Origin: Palsa-459 sp963841965
GTDB lineage: Bacteria > Actinomycetota > Acidimicrobiia > Acidimicrobiales > RAAP-2
Assembly (NCBI GenBank): GCA_963841965.1
Contig: CAWJES010000006.1
Coordinates: 6,735-70,734, forward strand
Reading direction: 5' to 3'
Length of the DNA stretch: 64,000 nucleotides
Shown: piece after piece, positions 17,518-24,945 of the stretch
Position numbering within the stretch: the stretch's first letter is position 1
Layout of the letters: every line of letters starts with the position of its first letter
The notes under the pieces: generated by a model
Databases searched by the model: none
Told to the model about the DNA's origin: nothing
What the model saw: only the letters and a program-made list of their open reading frames with translations
Program-made: the position numbers and the translations under genes

Positions 17518-19125
17518 GTGGAAACGTTGCCTGCTGCCAAGTCCGAGGACCAGACACTCGCCACCTACGCCTCCGTCCTGTGGCGGCGCAAGCTGATGAT
17601 CATCCTCATCGTCGTGATCCCGATGGTGCTCATGGTGGCGATCGACACGGTCCGCACGAGGGAGTACGCGGCGACCGCGAGCATGCAGCTGGTGTCCCAG
17701 AACGTGACCCAGGGGAACGGCACCGTGCCGCTCCAGCCGACCGATATCGCGACCGACATCCAGCTCGTCCAGAGCGCCGCGGTCAAGGCGCTGGTGGCAT
17801 CGGGGCTCGGCCAGCCGGCGCCGGACCCGTCGGTGACCGAGGTCGGCGTCACCGAGGTCGTCAACGTGACCGTGTCCGCGACTGAACCGGGCTTCGCCGC
17901 ACGGGCCGCCAACGAGTACGTGAAGGCCTACATCAAGTTCACCTCCGACCGGTTCGCGACCCAGATCCAGGAGCAGGAGACGATCCTCCAGGCGCAGCAG
18001 GCGACGCTCCAGGCCCAGATCAGCGAGATCGAGGCCCAGATCGCCCAGAACGGGTCGACCAGCGCGTCCAACGCGGCGCTCAACACCCGCCTCGGGAACT
18101 ACTCGTCGCAGCTGCAGTCCGTGAACTCGTCGCTGACCCAGCTCCAGCTCGACCAGACGCAGGTGCCGTCGGGCGCGCTGCCGGTCTCTCCGGCCGTGCC
18201 CGACTCCAAGCCGACGTCGCCAAAGCCCGTCCTCGATGCGCTGCTCGCTGGCTTCGTCGGCCTGATCGTGGGCGTGTGCCTGGCACTGCTCCTCGACTTC
18301 TTCGACGACAGGATCCGCACGAAGGAGGGCCTCGAGCTGGTCTCCGGCGGACTGCCGCTGCTCGGCGAGATCCCGCTGTTCGAGAACTGGAAGGACCAGC
18401 CCGAGGGGTCGATCATCGCCGCGGTCCGGCCGAAGTCGTCGGCAGCTGAGGCCTATCGGAGCCTGCGCACCTCGATCCAGTTCATCGGCTTCGACTCCGA
18501 GCGGCCGAAGGTGATCCAGATCACGAGCCCCGTGGAGAGCGAGGGCAAGACGACGACCGCCGTCGACCTCGCCGTCACGATGGCCTCGGGAGGCACGCGT
18601 GTCGCGCTCGTGAGCTGCGACCTGCGTCGGCCGCGGATCCACGACTACTTCGTGGCGGACAACGCGCGGGGGCTGAGCACCCTCCTGTCGGGCGCCGATT
18701 CGCTCGAGGACGTCATCGTCGTGCCCAAGGAGTTCCCGAACCTGATCTACATCCCCTCGGGTCCCGTGCCCCCGAACCCCTCGGAGTTCCTCGGCTCCAA
18801 GCGGCTCGCGCAGACCTTCGAGACGCTCCGCGGCACCAACGACATCATCCTCGTCGACGGGCCGCCGGTGCTGCCCGTCACCGATGCGGTCGTGATCGCC
18901 CAGGTGGTCGACTCCGTCATCGTCCTCGTGCGGGCCGGGCGGACTCGCCGGCGCGCCGTGTCGCGCGCGCTTGAGACGCTCTCCAACGTCGACGCCCCGC
19001 TCGAGGGGGTCATCCTCAACGCCGTCACCCCCGAGTCGGCCAGCTACGGCTACCGGTACGGCGGCTACCGGTACGGCGGGCCCTCGGACGCCTCGCCGCT
19101 CGCCCCGGCGAAGAGCTCCAGCTAG
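17518..19125 (+). CDS. Chain-length determinant fused to BY-type tyrosine autokinase (Wzz-Wzc type)
   Basis: About 535-aa polysaccharide co-polymerase with tyrosine kinase. The Wzz part has a first membrane helix at about residues 25-42 (MIILIVVIPMVLMVAI), an external region with a coiled-coil stretch rich in Q and E, and a second helix at about 240-258 ending in LLDFFDDRIRTKEG. The cytoplasmic kinase follows: Walker A in SPVESEGKTTTAV at about 340, Walker A' VSCDLRRPRIHDYF, and Walker B IILVDGPPVLPVTDAVV. The C-terminus holds five tyrosines in a short Gly-Tyr-Arg stretch (SYGYRYGGYRYGGP), the autophosphorylation cluster. It should control polymer length and export by cycling phosphorylation. 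Start at the GTG at 17518 after AGAGAG. Confidence 0.9.
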   Translation: METLPAAKSEDQTLATYASVLWRRKLMIILIVVIPMVLMVAIDTVRTREYAATASMQLVSQNVTQGNGTVPLQPTDIATDIQLVQSAAVKALVASGLGQPAPDPSVTEVGVTEVVNVTVSATEPGFAARAANEYVKAYIKFTSDRFATQIQEQETILQAQQATLQAQISEIEAQIAQNGSTSASNAALNTRLGNYSSQLQSVNSSLTQLQLDQTQVPSGALPVSPAVPDSKPTSPKPVLDALLAGFVGLIVGVCLALLLDFFDDRIRTKEGLELVSGGLPLLGEIPLFENWKDQPEGSIIAAVRPKSSAAEAYRSLRTSIQFIGFDSERPKVIQITSPVESEGKTTTAVDLAVTMASGGTRVALVSCDLRRPRIHDYFVADNARGLSTLLSGADSLEDVIVVPKEFPNLIYIPSGPVPPNPSEFLGSKRLAQTFETLRGTNDIILVDGPPVLPVTDAVVIAQVVDSVIVLVRAGRTRRRAVSRALETLSNVDAPLEGVILNAVTPESASYGYRYGGYRYGGPSDASPLAPAKSSS

Positions 19126-19168
19126 CCCGGACAGCCTTCGGGATCGGTCCTTCGCGCGGCTCGTGCGG

Positions 19169-21244
19169 TCAGGGTGACGCAGGATGGTCCGCCGGGCACG
19201 ACTGCTCGCCGGTCCGCACGGCTGCGGCGCGCTGCCACCCGTTGAGCCACCAGCCGTCTCGCGGCTCGGGTGTTCGCCACACGGCGGCCACGTCCGCAGC
19301 GATCGGCGCTGCGTACAGGACGATGCCCGGCGGGCAGAGGTGCACGCCGTCGACCCAGCGCACCCGGTCCCACGTCGCCTCGGGTGCGCTCGGGTCCCGC
19401 GGGGGCGCAAGCCAGGCGCTGAAGGCCCCGTGCAGCTCCACGGCCGAGGCGACCGGCAGGTACATCGCGAGTCCGGGCAGTGCCGCGGGCATCGAGGCCG
19501 CGACCGCGTTCCACGCGTCGATCGACGCGGTGTTCGCGGCCGCCGCCGCGCGCGTCGTCGCGGCGATGGGCATCGTCTGGGGGTACTGCACGAAGACGAC
19601 CCCCGCCGCGCCGGCAGCCCGGGCCGTCGCGACAAGCTCGGCGAGCGTCGCGCGGTAGGCCGCGGGGTGGCGAAGGGCCTCGGTCCCGTCCCAGCCGGTC
19701 GACATCAGCACCAGATCGGCGTGGGCGCGCGTGACGGCCTGGGCCACATAGGTCCGCCAGGTCGGATCGATCGTCGTGCCCCATCCGGGGAATCCGTCGC
19801 TGCGGACGCGCACCTCGCCGGTCGACTGGAGGGCGGCGCGGATGCCCGGCCCTGCGATCTCCATCATCGAGTCCCCGATGAGCACCACGCGGAGGCGGTC
19901 CGTCCTCGAGATCTCGTGGCCGATGGGGATTGCCACCTGGCCCGCCAGTCCCCCGGAGCCGCCGGGCGGGTCCGCAGGCGCGTAGCGCACGAGGGTCGCG
20001 TGCACGGACGACCGCACGACGAGTGAGGGAGTCGTTGCGACGAGGATCGCGACGACGGTCACCGCCACGCCCGCGACGTAGAGGATCCTGCGCGCACCGA
20101 TCGGGATCCGCTGCCTGCGGAACGGCTGCTCGACGAGGTAGTAGCTCGCGACCACGAGGACCGCGATGATCCCGAGCCTCCCCACGAGCAGCGCGGCACC
20201 CGAGAGGCCCGTGCTCTGCTGGGTGAAGAACACGATGACGGGCCAGTGCCACAGGTAGATGCCGTAGCTGACGATCCCGACCGCCACGACCGGCTTGAGG
20301 CTGAATCCCCTCGTGAGCAGCGATGTGTCGAGTCGTGCCTCGGCGATCACCAGCGCGCAGAGGATGCACGCCACGAGGAACCCGCCCCGGAACATGAAGT
20401 CCGACGGGATCCCACCGGCGTTCCCGGCGGTCACCATCAGCACCAGCAGCCCGACGAGCGCCACGGGTCCCGCCACGCGCAGCAACGTCGCGATCCGCGG
20501 CGGGGTCTCGGGCCTCCTCGCGGTGAGCCACGCGAGCGTCGCGCCCACCGCGAGGTCGGCCAGCCTCGTGTCCGTGCCGTAGTAGACGCGGGACGGATCG
20601 GTGCCCGGCACGAAGAGGATCGCCATGAGCGCCGTCGACGCGGCGACGAGCGCGACCGAGACCGCGACGCCGGCGCGTCGGCGCTGGCGCAGCCCCCGCG
20701 CGAGCACCGCCACGGTCAGGAACGGCCAGACGATGTAGAACTGCTCCTCGATCGCGAGGCTCCACGTGTGCTGGAGCGGGCTCGGGGCGGCGAACTGGGC
20801 GAAGTAGCTGTGCTGCGCCGCGATGTCGTACCAGTTCACGACGTACAGGAGCGTCGTGAGCCCCTGCAGGCGGAGCGCATGCAGGTCGAGCGCTGCGATC
20901 GAGGCGGTCTGCCCGTAGCGCCCGTCCAGGAGGATGAAGACCATGACGCCGGTGACCATGACGAAGAGCGCGGGCAGGAGCCGCCGGGCGCGCCGTCCCC
21001 AGAACTTCGCCAGCGCGACCCCGCCGGTCTCCTCGTGCTCCTCGAGCAGCAGCGAGGTGATCAGGAAGCCCGAGAGCACGAAGAACAGGTCGACGCCGAG
21101 ATAGCCGCCGCGAGCCCAGGAGAACCCGAGGTGGTAGCAGAGGACCGCGATGACCGCGAGCGCCCGCAGGCCGTCCAGGGCCGCGAGGTGCCGCCCGCGG
21201 ACCGACGTCGCCTCGTCCGTGCCCGCCGCGGGTGATGGGCTCAT
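19169..21244 (-). CDS. Acyltransferase-3 family protein with C-terminal SGNH domain (OafA/OatA type)
   Basis: About 691-aa membrane protein. Residues about 20-370 form the ten-helix acyltransferase-3 domain (LDGLRALAVIAVLCYHLG with the key His, GGYLGVDLFFVLSGFLITS, and RRARRLLPALF). After a linker comes an extracytoplasmic SGNH hydrolase-like domain: VVLIGDSMMEIAG holds the catalytic Ser block and WVDGVHLCPPG the Asp-x-x-His block. Such fusions carry acyl groups across the membrane and place them on surface sugars or peptidoglycan. As the last gene of the polysaccharide locus it probably acetylates the product. Its ATG overlaps the stop of the preceding gene by 4 bp. Confidence 0.9.
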   Translation of the reverse strand: MSPSPAAGTDEATSVRGRHLAALDGLRALAVIAVLCYHLGFSWARGGYLGVDLFFVLSGFLITSLLLEEHEETGGVALAKFWGRRARRLLPALFVMVTGVMVFILLDGRYGQTASIAALDLHALRLQGLTTLLYVVNWYDIAAQHSYFAQFAAPSPLQHTWSLAIEEQFYIVWPFLTVAVLARGLRQRRRAGVAVSVALVAASTALMAILFVPGTDPSRVYYGTDTRLADLAVGATLAWLTARRPETPPRIATLLRVAGPVALVGLLVLMVTAGNAGGIPSDFMFRGGFLVACILCALVIAEARLDTSLLTRGFSLKPVVAVGIVSYGIYLWHWPVIVFFTQQSTGLSGAALLVGRLGIIAVLVVASYYLVEQPFRRQRIPIGARRILYVAGVAVTVVAILVATTPSLVVRSSVHATLVRYAPADPPGGSGGLAGQVAIPIGHEISRTDRLRVVLIGDSMMEIAGPGIRAALQSTGEVRVRSDGFPGWGTTIDPTWRTYVAQAVTRAHADLVLMSTGWDGTEALRHPAAYRATLAELVATARAAGAAGVVFVQYPQTMPIAATTRAAAAANTASIDAWNAVAASMPAALPGLAMYLPVASAVELHGAFSAWLAPPRDPSAPEATWDRVRWVDGVHLCPPGIVLYAAPIAADVAAVWRTPEPRDGWWLNGWQRAAAVRTGEQSCPADHPASP

Positions 21245-21879
21245 GAAGTGAGGGCCGCGACCAGGTCGCCCGGCGGTCCGAGCGGATGCTCGACGACGAC
21301 CAGCGTCCCGGTGCCGGTCGCCGTGCCGGAGGCCGCGAGGCCGGCGGCGGGCACACGGACGACATCGCCGGCACGGCGGGCAACCGCGCCCTCACGCAGC
21401 CACAGCGACCCGGCGTCATGCCAGCGGACGAGCGGACGGCCGGGCTCGGGCTGCGGCAGGTTCACCGCGCCATCGATCCGCTCCTCGCCGGCCTCGATGG
21501 TGTGCGCCCCGGGGAGGAACAGCGCCCCGGTGATCGTGGCGGCCGCCTCGGCGTGGCGTGCATCTCCTTCGAGCAGCAGCACGTCGCAGGCACCGAGGAG
21601 CTGCGCGGCCGTCGCCTCGCGCGCGATGATCGACGCCGCCCGCCCGTTCGCGACGCTCGCCGCAACGCCCAACCGGATCCCCGCGAGCCCGTTGCGGTCG
21701 ACGCACGAGCGCAGCGCCGCGGCGATGGTGAACTCGTCGAGGACCTCCCCCGCCGCATCGCGCTGCGGCCCGACGAGCACGGTCCCGAGCGATGACAGGA
21801 CCCGGACGCACGAGGCCAGCGCTCCGAGTCCACCCGGCTCGAGCACGGTCGCGGGGAGTCGGACCAGCGTTTCGGTCAT
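21241..21879 (-). CDS. Putative luciferase-like monooxygenase fold protein, short
   Basis: About 212-aa protein of uncertain family. Its middle resembles a shrunken luciferase-like (LLM, F420 or FMN-dependent) barrel: IRLGVAASVANGRAASIIAREATAAQLL parallels the family's strand-helix after the flavin site, and GAHTIEAGEERIDGAVNLPQPEPGRPLV parallels the later segment before NLP. True LLM enzymes have 280-350 residues, so this would be a truncated or divergent member, perhaps without flavin binding. Start at ATG 21879, overlapping the stop of a tiny upstream frame (ATGA). Co-transcribed with the acyltransferase; a link to glycan synthesis is not evident. Confidence 0.5.
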   Translation of the reverse strand: MTETLVRLPATVLEPGGLGALASCVRVLSSLGTVLVGPQRDAAGEVLDEFTIAAALRSCVDRNGLAGIRLGVAASVANGRAASIIAREATAAQLLGACDVLLLEGDARHAEAAATITGALFLPGAHTIEAGEERIDGAVNLPQPEPGRPLVRWHDAGSLWLREGAVARRAGDVVRVPAAGLAASGTATGTGTLVVVEHPLGPPGDLVAALTS

Positions 21880-21971
21880 CGCGCGGCGGTCCCGGCCGCG
21901 AGCCGCGCTGCCTGCTGGCTGCGCCTCGCGAGGACGGCCCCTCGGCGCTCGGCGATCAGGTCGGACACCAT
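21876..21971 (-). CDS. Possible 31-residue upstream ORF coupled to the LLM-like gene
   Basis: A 31-codon frame (MVSDLIAERRGAVLARRSQQ...) predicted as one amphipathic basic helix. Its TGA overlaps the ATG of the next gene (ATGA). A perfect AAGGAGG lies at 21973-21979, but only one base from the ATG at 21971; the GTG at 21968 is better spaced (four bases), giving 30 residues. The strong ribosome site has no other start to serve in this stretch, so either this small peptide is made or it is a leader that sets translation of the next gene by termination-reinitiation. Confidence 0.4.
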   Translation of the reverse strand: MVSDLIAERRGAVLARRSQQAARLAAGTAAR

Positions 21972-22026
21972 GCCTCCTTGGACGCACAACCCTAACGGCC
22001 GGGGTCTCTTGGACCCTGGCGTCGTG

Positions 22027-22326
22027 CTACGAGCCGAGCTCGGTCTCGGGCAGCCGCTCGATGTTGACGTCACGGAACGTGAGCACGCGCACCGACGGCA
22101 CGAACCGGACGGTGCGGTACATGTCCCAGACCCACGCGTCGGTCAGCGTGACCTCCATGAGCGCCGGGTTCGTCGCGTCCTTCACGCGGACGTCGACGTC
22201 GTTCGCGAGGTAGAACCGGCGCTCCGTCTCGACGACCCAGCGGAACATCGAGACGACCGCCTTGTACTCCTGGACCAGCGACAGCTCGAGGGTCGCCTCG
22301 TAGTCGTCAAGCTCCTCTTCGCTCAT
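22027..22326 (-). CDS. DUF2469 family protein
   Basis: Conserved 99-aa protein of the DUF2469 family. The family signature is clear: VVETERRFYLAND near residue 32 and TLTDAWVWDMYRTVRFVPSVRVLTFRDVN at about 61-90. Function is unknown; in Actinobacteria the gene lies close to rplS and rnhB, and here it directly follows rplS on the same strand (27 bp apart), which supports the assignment and places it in the ribosomal superoperon. Confidence 0.85.
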   Translation of the reverse strand: MSEEELDDYEATLELSLVQEYKAVVSMFRWVVETERRFYLANDVDVRVKDATNPALMEVTLTDAWVWDMYRTVRFVPSVRVLTFRDVNIERLPETELGS

Positions 22327-22353
22327 CGTGGTGAGACGTCGAGACGGGAGGAC

Positions 22354-22710
22354 TCAGCCGCCACGCGGGATCCGACGCTCCTTGATCTTGGCGGCCTTCC
22401 CGTGCAGGTCGCGCAGGTAGTAGAGCTTGGCGCGGCGCACGTCGCCGTAGCTGTCGACCTCGAGCTTGGCGATCGTCGGCGAGTGGACGGGGAACGTCCG
22501 CTCGACCCCCACGCCCGCCGAGACCTTGCGCACCGTGAACGTCTCGCGCACGCCGGTGCCCTGCCTGCGGATGACGATCCCCTGGAACACCTGGATCCGC
22601 TCGCGGGTGCCCTCGACGACGCGGACGTGCACCTTGACGGTGTCGCCGGGGCTGAACGACGGGATGTCGTCGCGCAGCGAGTCGCGGTCGATCAGTTCAG
22701 TGGGGTGCAT
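22354..22710 (-). CDS. rplS: 50S ribosomal protein L19
   Basis: L19 (118 aa) at the 30S-50S interface. Motifs: DIPSFSPGDTVKVHVRVVEGTRERIQVF, GIVIRRQGTGVRETFTVRKVS, GVGVERTFPVHSPTIAKLEV and RRAKLYYLRDLHGKAAKIKER, each a hallmark of L19. Length is normal. It follows trmD after 36 bp, the standard order rpsP-khpA-rimM-trmD-rplS. Confidence 0.97.
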   Translation of the reverse strand: MHPTELIDRDSLRDDIPSFSPGDTVKVHVRVVEGTRERIQVFQGIVIRRQGTGVRETFTVRKVSAGVGVERTFPVHSPTIAKLEVDSYGDVRRAKLYYLRDLHGKAAKIKERRIPRGG

Positions 22711-22746
22711 CAGGGGGTCCTCTCGCCTCTAGAACGGCACGCAATC

Positions 22747-23526
22747 CTAGCCCGGCTGGGGGCCCCGGTCCCCCTCGCCATCCGGGGCATCCCTCCTGTC
22801 CCCGAATTCGAGCAGGAGATCGACCTCCTCGGCGCTCAGCCCGCCGCGGCGGGCGATGAGGTCCGGTCGCTGGCGCATCGTCCGCTGGAGCGCCTGCGCG
22901 CGCCGCCACGCGGCCACCCGGCCGTGGTCCCCCGAGCGGAGGATCTCGGGGACGGGCCACCCGCGGTAGAGCGCCGGCTTCGTGTACTGCGGGTACTCGA
23001 GGAGGCCGTCAGTGAAGCTCTCGTCCCCCGCGCTCGCCTCGTTGCCGAGGACCCCGGGCACGAGCCGGACGACCGCCTCGATGACGACGAGGGCGGCGAG
23101 TTCCCCGCCCGCGAGGACGACGTCGCCCACGCTGAGCTCCCCATCGCAGCAATGGTCGATCACCCGCTGGTCGATTCCCTCGTAGCGACCGCACAGGAGG
23201 GAGAACCCTGGGAGCGCCGCGAGCTCGTGGGCGACCTCGTGGTCGAGCTGTCTCCCGCCCGGCGTCAGGGCCAGCAGCGGCCGGCAGGCCCCGTCCGCAG
23301 CCTCCGCAGCCTCGACCGCAGCGACGATCGGCGCCGGCATGAGAACCATGCCCGCTCCACCGCCGAAGGGCGTGTCGTCGACGGTGCGCCGAGCGTCTTC
23401 GGCGTGAGCCCTCAGGTCCCTGACGTGCAGGTCCAGCAGGCCGTCGGCGCGAGCCCTGCCGAGGATCGACGCAGCGGCGTAGCCGTCGACGAGGTCCGGA
23501 AAGATCGTGTAGACGTCGATCCTCAC
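22747..23526 (-). CDS. trmD: tRNA (guanine-37 N1)-methyltransferase
   Basis: TrmD (259 aa), an S-adenosylmethionine-dependent SPOUT enzyme that forms m1G37 in tRNAs and prevents frameshifting. It starts MRIDVYTIFPDLVDGY, has FGGGAGMVLMPAPI, and the trefoil-knot SAM site LLCGRYEGIDQRVIDH followed by SVGDVVLAGGELAALVVIEAVVRL, then PQYTKPALYRGWPVPEIL. The short C-terminal helix region carries a charged tail. Its start overlaps the rimM stop (ATGA-type), so the two maturation factors are co-translated. Confidence 0.97.
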   Translation of the reverse strand: MRIDVYTIFPDLVDGYAAASILGRARADGLLDLHVRDLRAHAEDARRTVDDTPFGGGAGMVLMPAPIVAAVEAAEAADGACRPLLALTPGGRQLDHEVAHELAALPGFSLLCGRYEGIDQRVIDHCCDGELSVGDVVLAGGELAALVVIEAVVRLVPGVLGNEASAGDESFTDGLLEYPQYTKPALYRGWPVPEILRSGDHGRVAAWRRAQALQRTMRQRPDLIARRGGLSAEEVDLLLEFGDRRDAPDGEGDRGPQPG

Positions 23527-24083
23527 GGTGCACCCTCGTCGTCGATGTCGTCATCGATGCCGAGGTCCGCCTCAGGACCATGCGAGCCCTCGATGCGTGC
23601 TTCCTGGACCTCTACCAGCCCCTCGGGGACCTGGACGGTAAGCATCCCGTCAGCGAGCTCGCCCACCACGAAGCGGAGCGGCACGAGCACCCCGGTGTCG
23701 AGCACCAGCAGGTCGCTGGCGGGGTTTGCCTCGACGGAGTCGACGTGTCCGAGGACAACGCCCTCGACGGTGCGGACCTCGACGCCGAACAGCTCGTCGA
23801 TCCACAGGACGCCCGGCCGTTCGATGGGCTCGGCGCGCAGGACCACCCCGCGCAGTCCCTCGGCCCCCTCGGGGTCCGAGACCCCCTCGAACTGCACGAC
23901 GAAGCGGTCCTTCAGGGGTCGAGACGCGGTGACGGTGAGCGGACCGACATCCGATGCGAGCACGGTGCCCACCGCGACGCGCTCGAGCTGGTCGGTGTCG
24001 AGCCGCACGACCACGGCACCTTTGATCCCGTGCGGGCGGACGATCTCGCCCACGTCCAGCAGCGCCCGGCGGGCGGCGGCCAT
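23523..24083 (-). CDS. rimM: Ribosome maturation factor RimM
   Basis: RimM (186 aa) assists assembly of the 30S head through contact with S19. N-terminal beta-barrel: LDVGEIVRPHGIKGAVVVRL; C-terminal PRC-barrel: VLWIDELFGVEVRTVEGVVLGHVDSV and LVLDTGVLVPLRFVVGELADG, with VPEGL near the end. The tail is acidic (DLGIDDDIDDEGAP). One base separates it from khpA. Confidence 0.93.
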   Translation of the reverse strand: MAAARRALLDVGEIVRPHGIKGAVVVRLDTDQLERVAVGTVLASDVGPLTVTASRPLKDRFVVQFEGVSDPEGAEGLRGVVLRAEPIERPGVLWIDELFGVEVRTVEGVVLGHVDSVEANPASDLLVLDTGVLVPLRFVVGELADGMLTVQVPEGLVEVQEARIEGSHGPEADLGIDDDIDDEGAP

Positions 24084-24084
24084 G

Positions 24085-24447
24085 TCAGTCGACGATGTCG
24101 ACGGAGGTGGTGAGCCCCTCCCGGGCGCCCGCTGCGGCGACCAGCGCGCGGATGGCCTGCGCCGTGCGCCCGCGGCGTCCGATGATCCGCCCCATGTCGG
24201 GCTGCGCCACGCTCAGGCGCAGCGTGATCCGCCGGCCCCTCGCGTCGGTCTCGACCGAGACGGCGTCGGGCTCGTCGGCGAGCGAGGTCGCGATGTGCGT
24301 CAGGACGGCCTTGGAGATGACCCCCTCGTCGCGGTTGGCGTCGTCGCGGTTGCCCTCCCCCTCGTCGTGCTCGTCGTCGAGGTCGTCGAACGCGTCGTCA
24401 ACCTGGTTGATGTCACCCTCGACGTAGTCGGATTCGTGGTCCGTCAC
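24085..24447 (-). CDS. khpA: KH-domain RNA-binding protein (KhpA type) with acidic N-terminal extension
   Basis: About 120-aa RNA-binding protein. The C-terminal 75 residues form a KH domain with the loop GRRG in MGRIIGRRGRTAQAIRALVAAAG, the form found in KhpA (YlqC), which pairs with KhpB and binds small RNAs and mRNAs. KhpA proteins are usually 75-80 aa; here residues 1-42 add a highly acidic stretch (Asp and Glu rich). The GTG start at 24447 overlaps the rpsP stop (GTGA). Confidence 0.88.
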   Translation of the reverse strand: MTDHESDYVEGDINQVDDAFDDLDDEHDEGEGNRDDANRDEGVISKAVLTHIATSLADEPDAVSVETDARGRRITLRLSVAQPDMGRIIGRRGRTAQAIRALVAAAGAREGLTTSVDIVD

Positions 24448-24878
24448 GCTGACGCTGCCTCGTCGCCAGGTGCTGACTCGTCCACCGATGCTGCATCGTC
24501 CGACGACGCTGCATCGGCGACCGGGGCCTCGACGCCAGCTGCGGAAACCGGTGCTTCCGCGGCCGACGGTGCCGCGTCGGCGGCGGCCGCCGCTGTTGGC
24601 GCCACGTCCCCGCGGAACACGTCCCACGCGCCGGAGGCCTTGAGGAGCTTCTCGACCCGCTCGGTGGGCTGGGCGCCGTTGCGCAGCCAGGCCACCGCCT
24701 TGTCGTTGTCGACCTTCAGGACGGTCTCGGGGTTCGCCCGCGACGCGCCACGGGGCTCGTACGTGCCGAGCACCTCCAAGAAGCGTCCGTCCCTCGGGCT
24801 TCGGCTGTCCGCCGCCACGAGCCGGTACGTCGGCTGCTTCTTCTTACCCATCCGCACGAGGCGGAGCTTGACTGCCAC
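24444..24878 (-). CDS. rpsP: 30S ribosomal protein S16 with long Ala-rich tail
   Basis: S16 (144 aa). The first 85 residues are canonical: VKLRLVRMGKKKQPTYRLVAADSRSPRDGRFLEVLGTYEP, then KVDNDKAVAWLRNGAQPTERVEKLLKASG. The rest, about 55 residues, is a low-complexity acidic tail of Ala, Asp, Ser, Pro and Val. Tails of this type occur in Actinobacteria and some Chloroflexota and are presumably disordered on the ribosome surface. It follows ffh after 67 bp in which a separate promoter may sit. Confidence 0.95.
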   Translation of the reverse strand: MAVKLRLVRMGKKKQPTYRLVAADSRSPRDGRFLEVLGTYEPRGASRANPETVLKVDNDKAVAWLRNGAQPTERVEKLLKASGAWDVFRGDVAPTAAAAADAAPSAAEAPVSAAGVEAPVADAASSDDAASVDESAPGDEAASA

Positions 24879-24945
24879 CGTTCGATCCCTCCGATCGGTT
24901 GCGACACGACGTGCCGCCCCCGCATCTACGCGGGACCTGACAACT

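Noticed and set aside
17509..19635. 708-codon minus-strand frame over the BY-kinase gene
   Set aside because: Arg/His-rich shadow of the kinase frame with no motifs.
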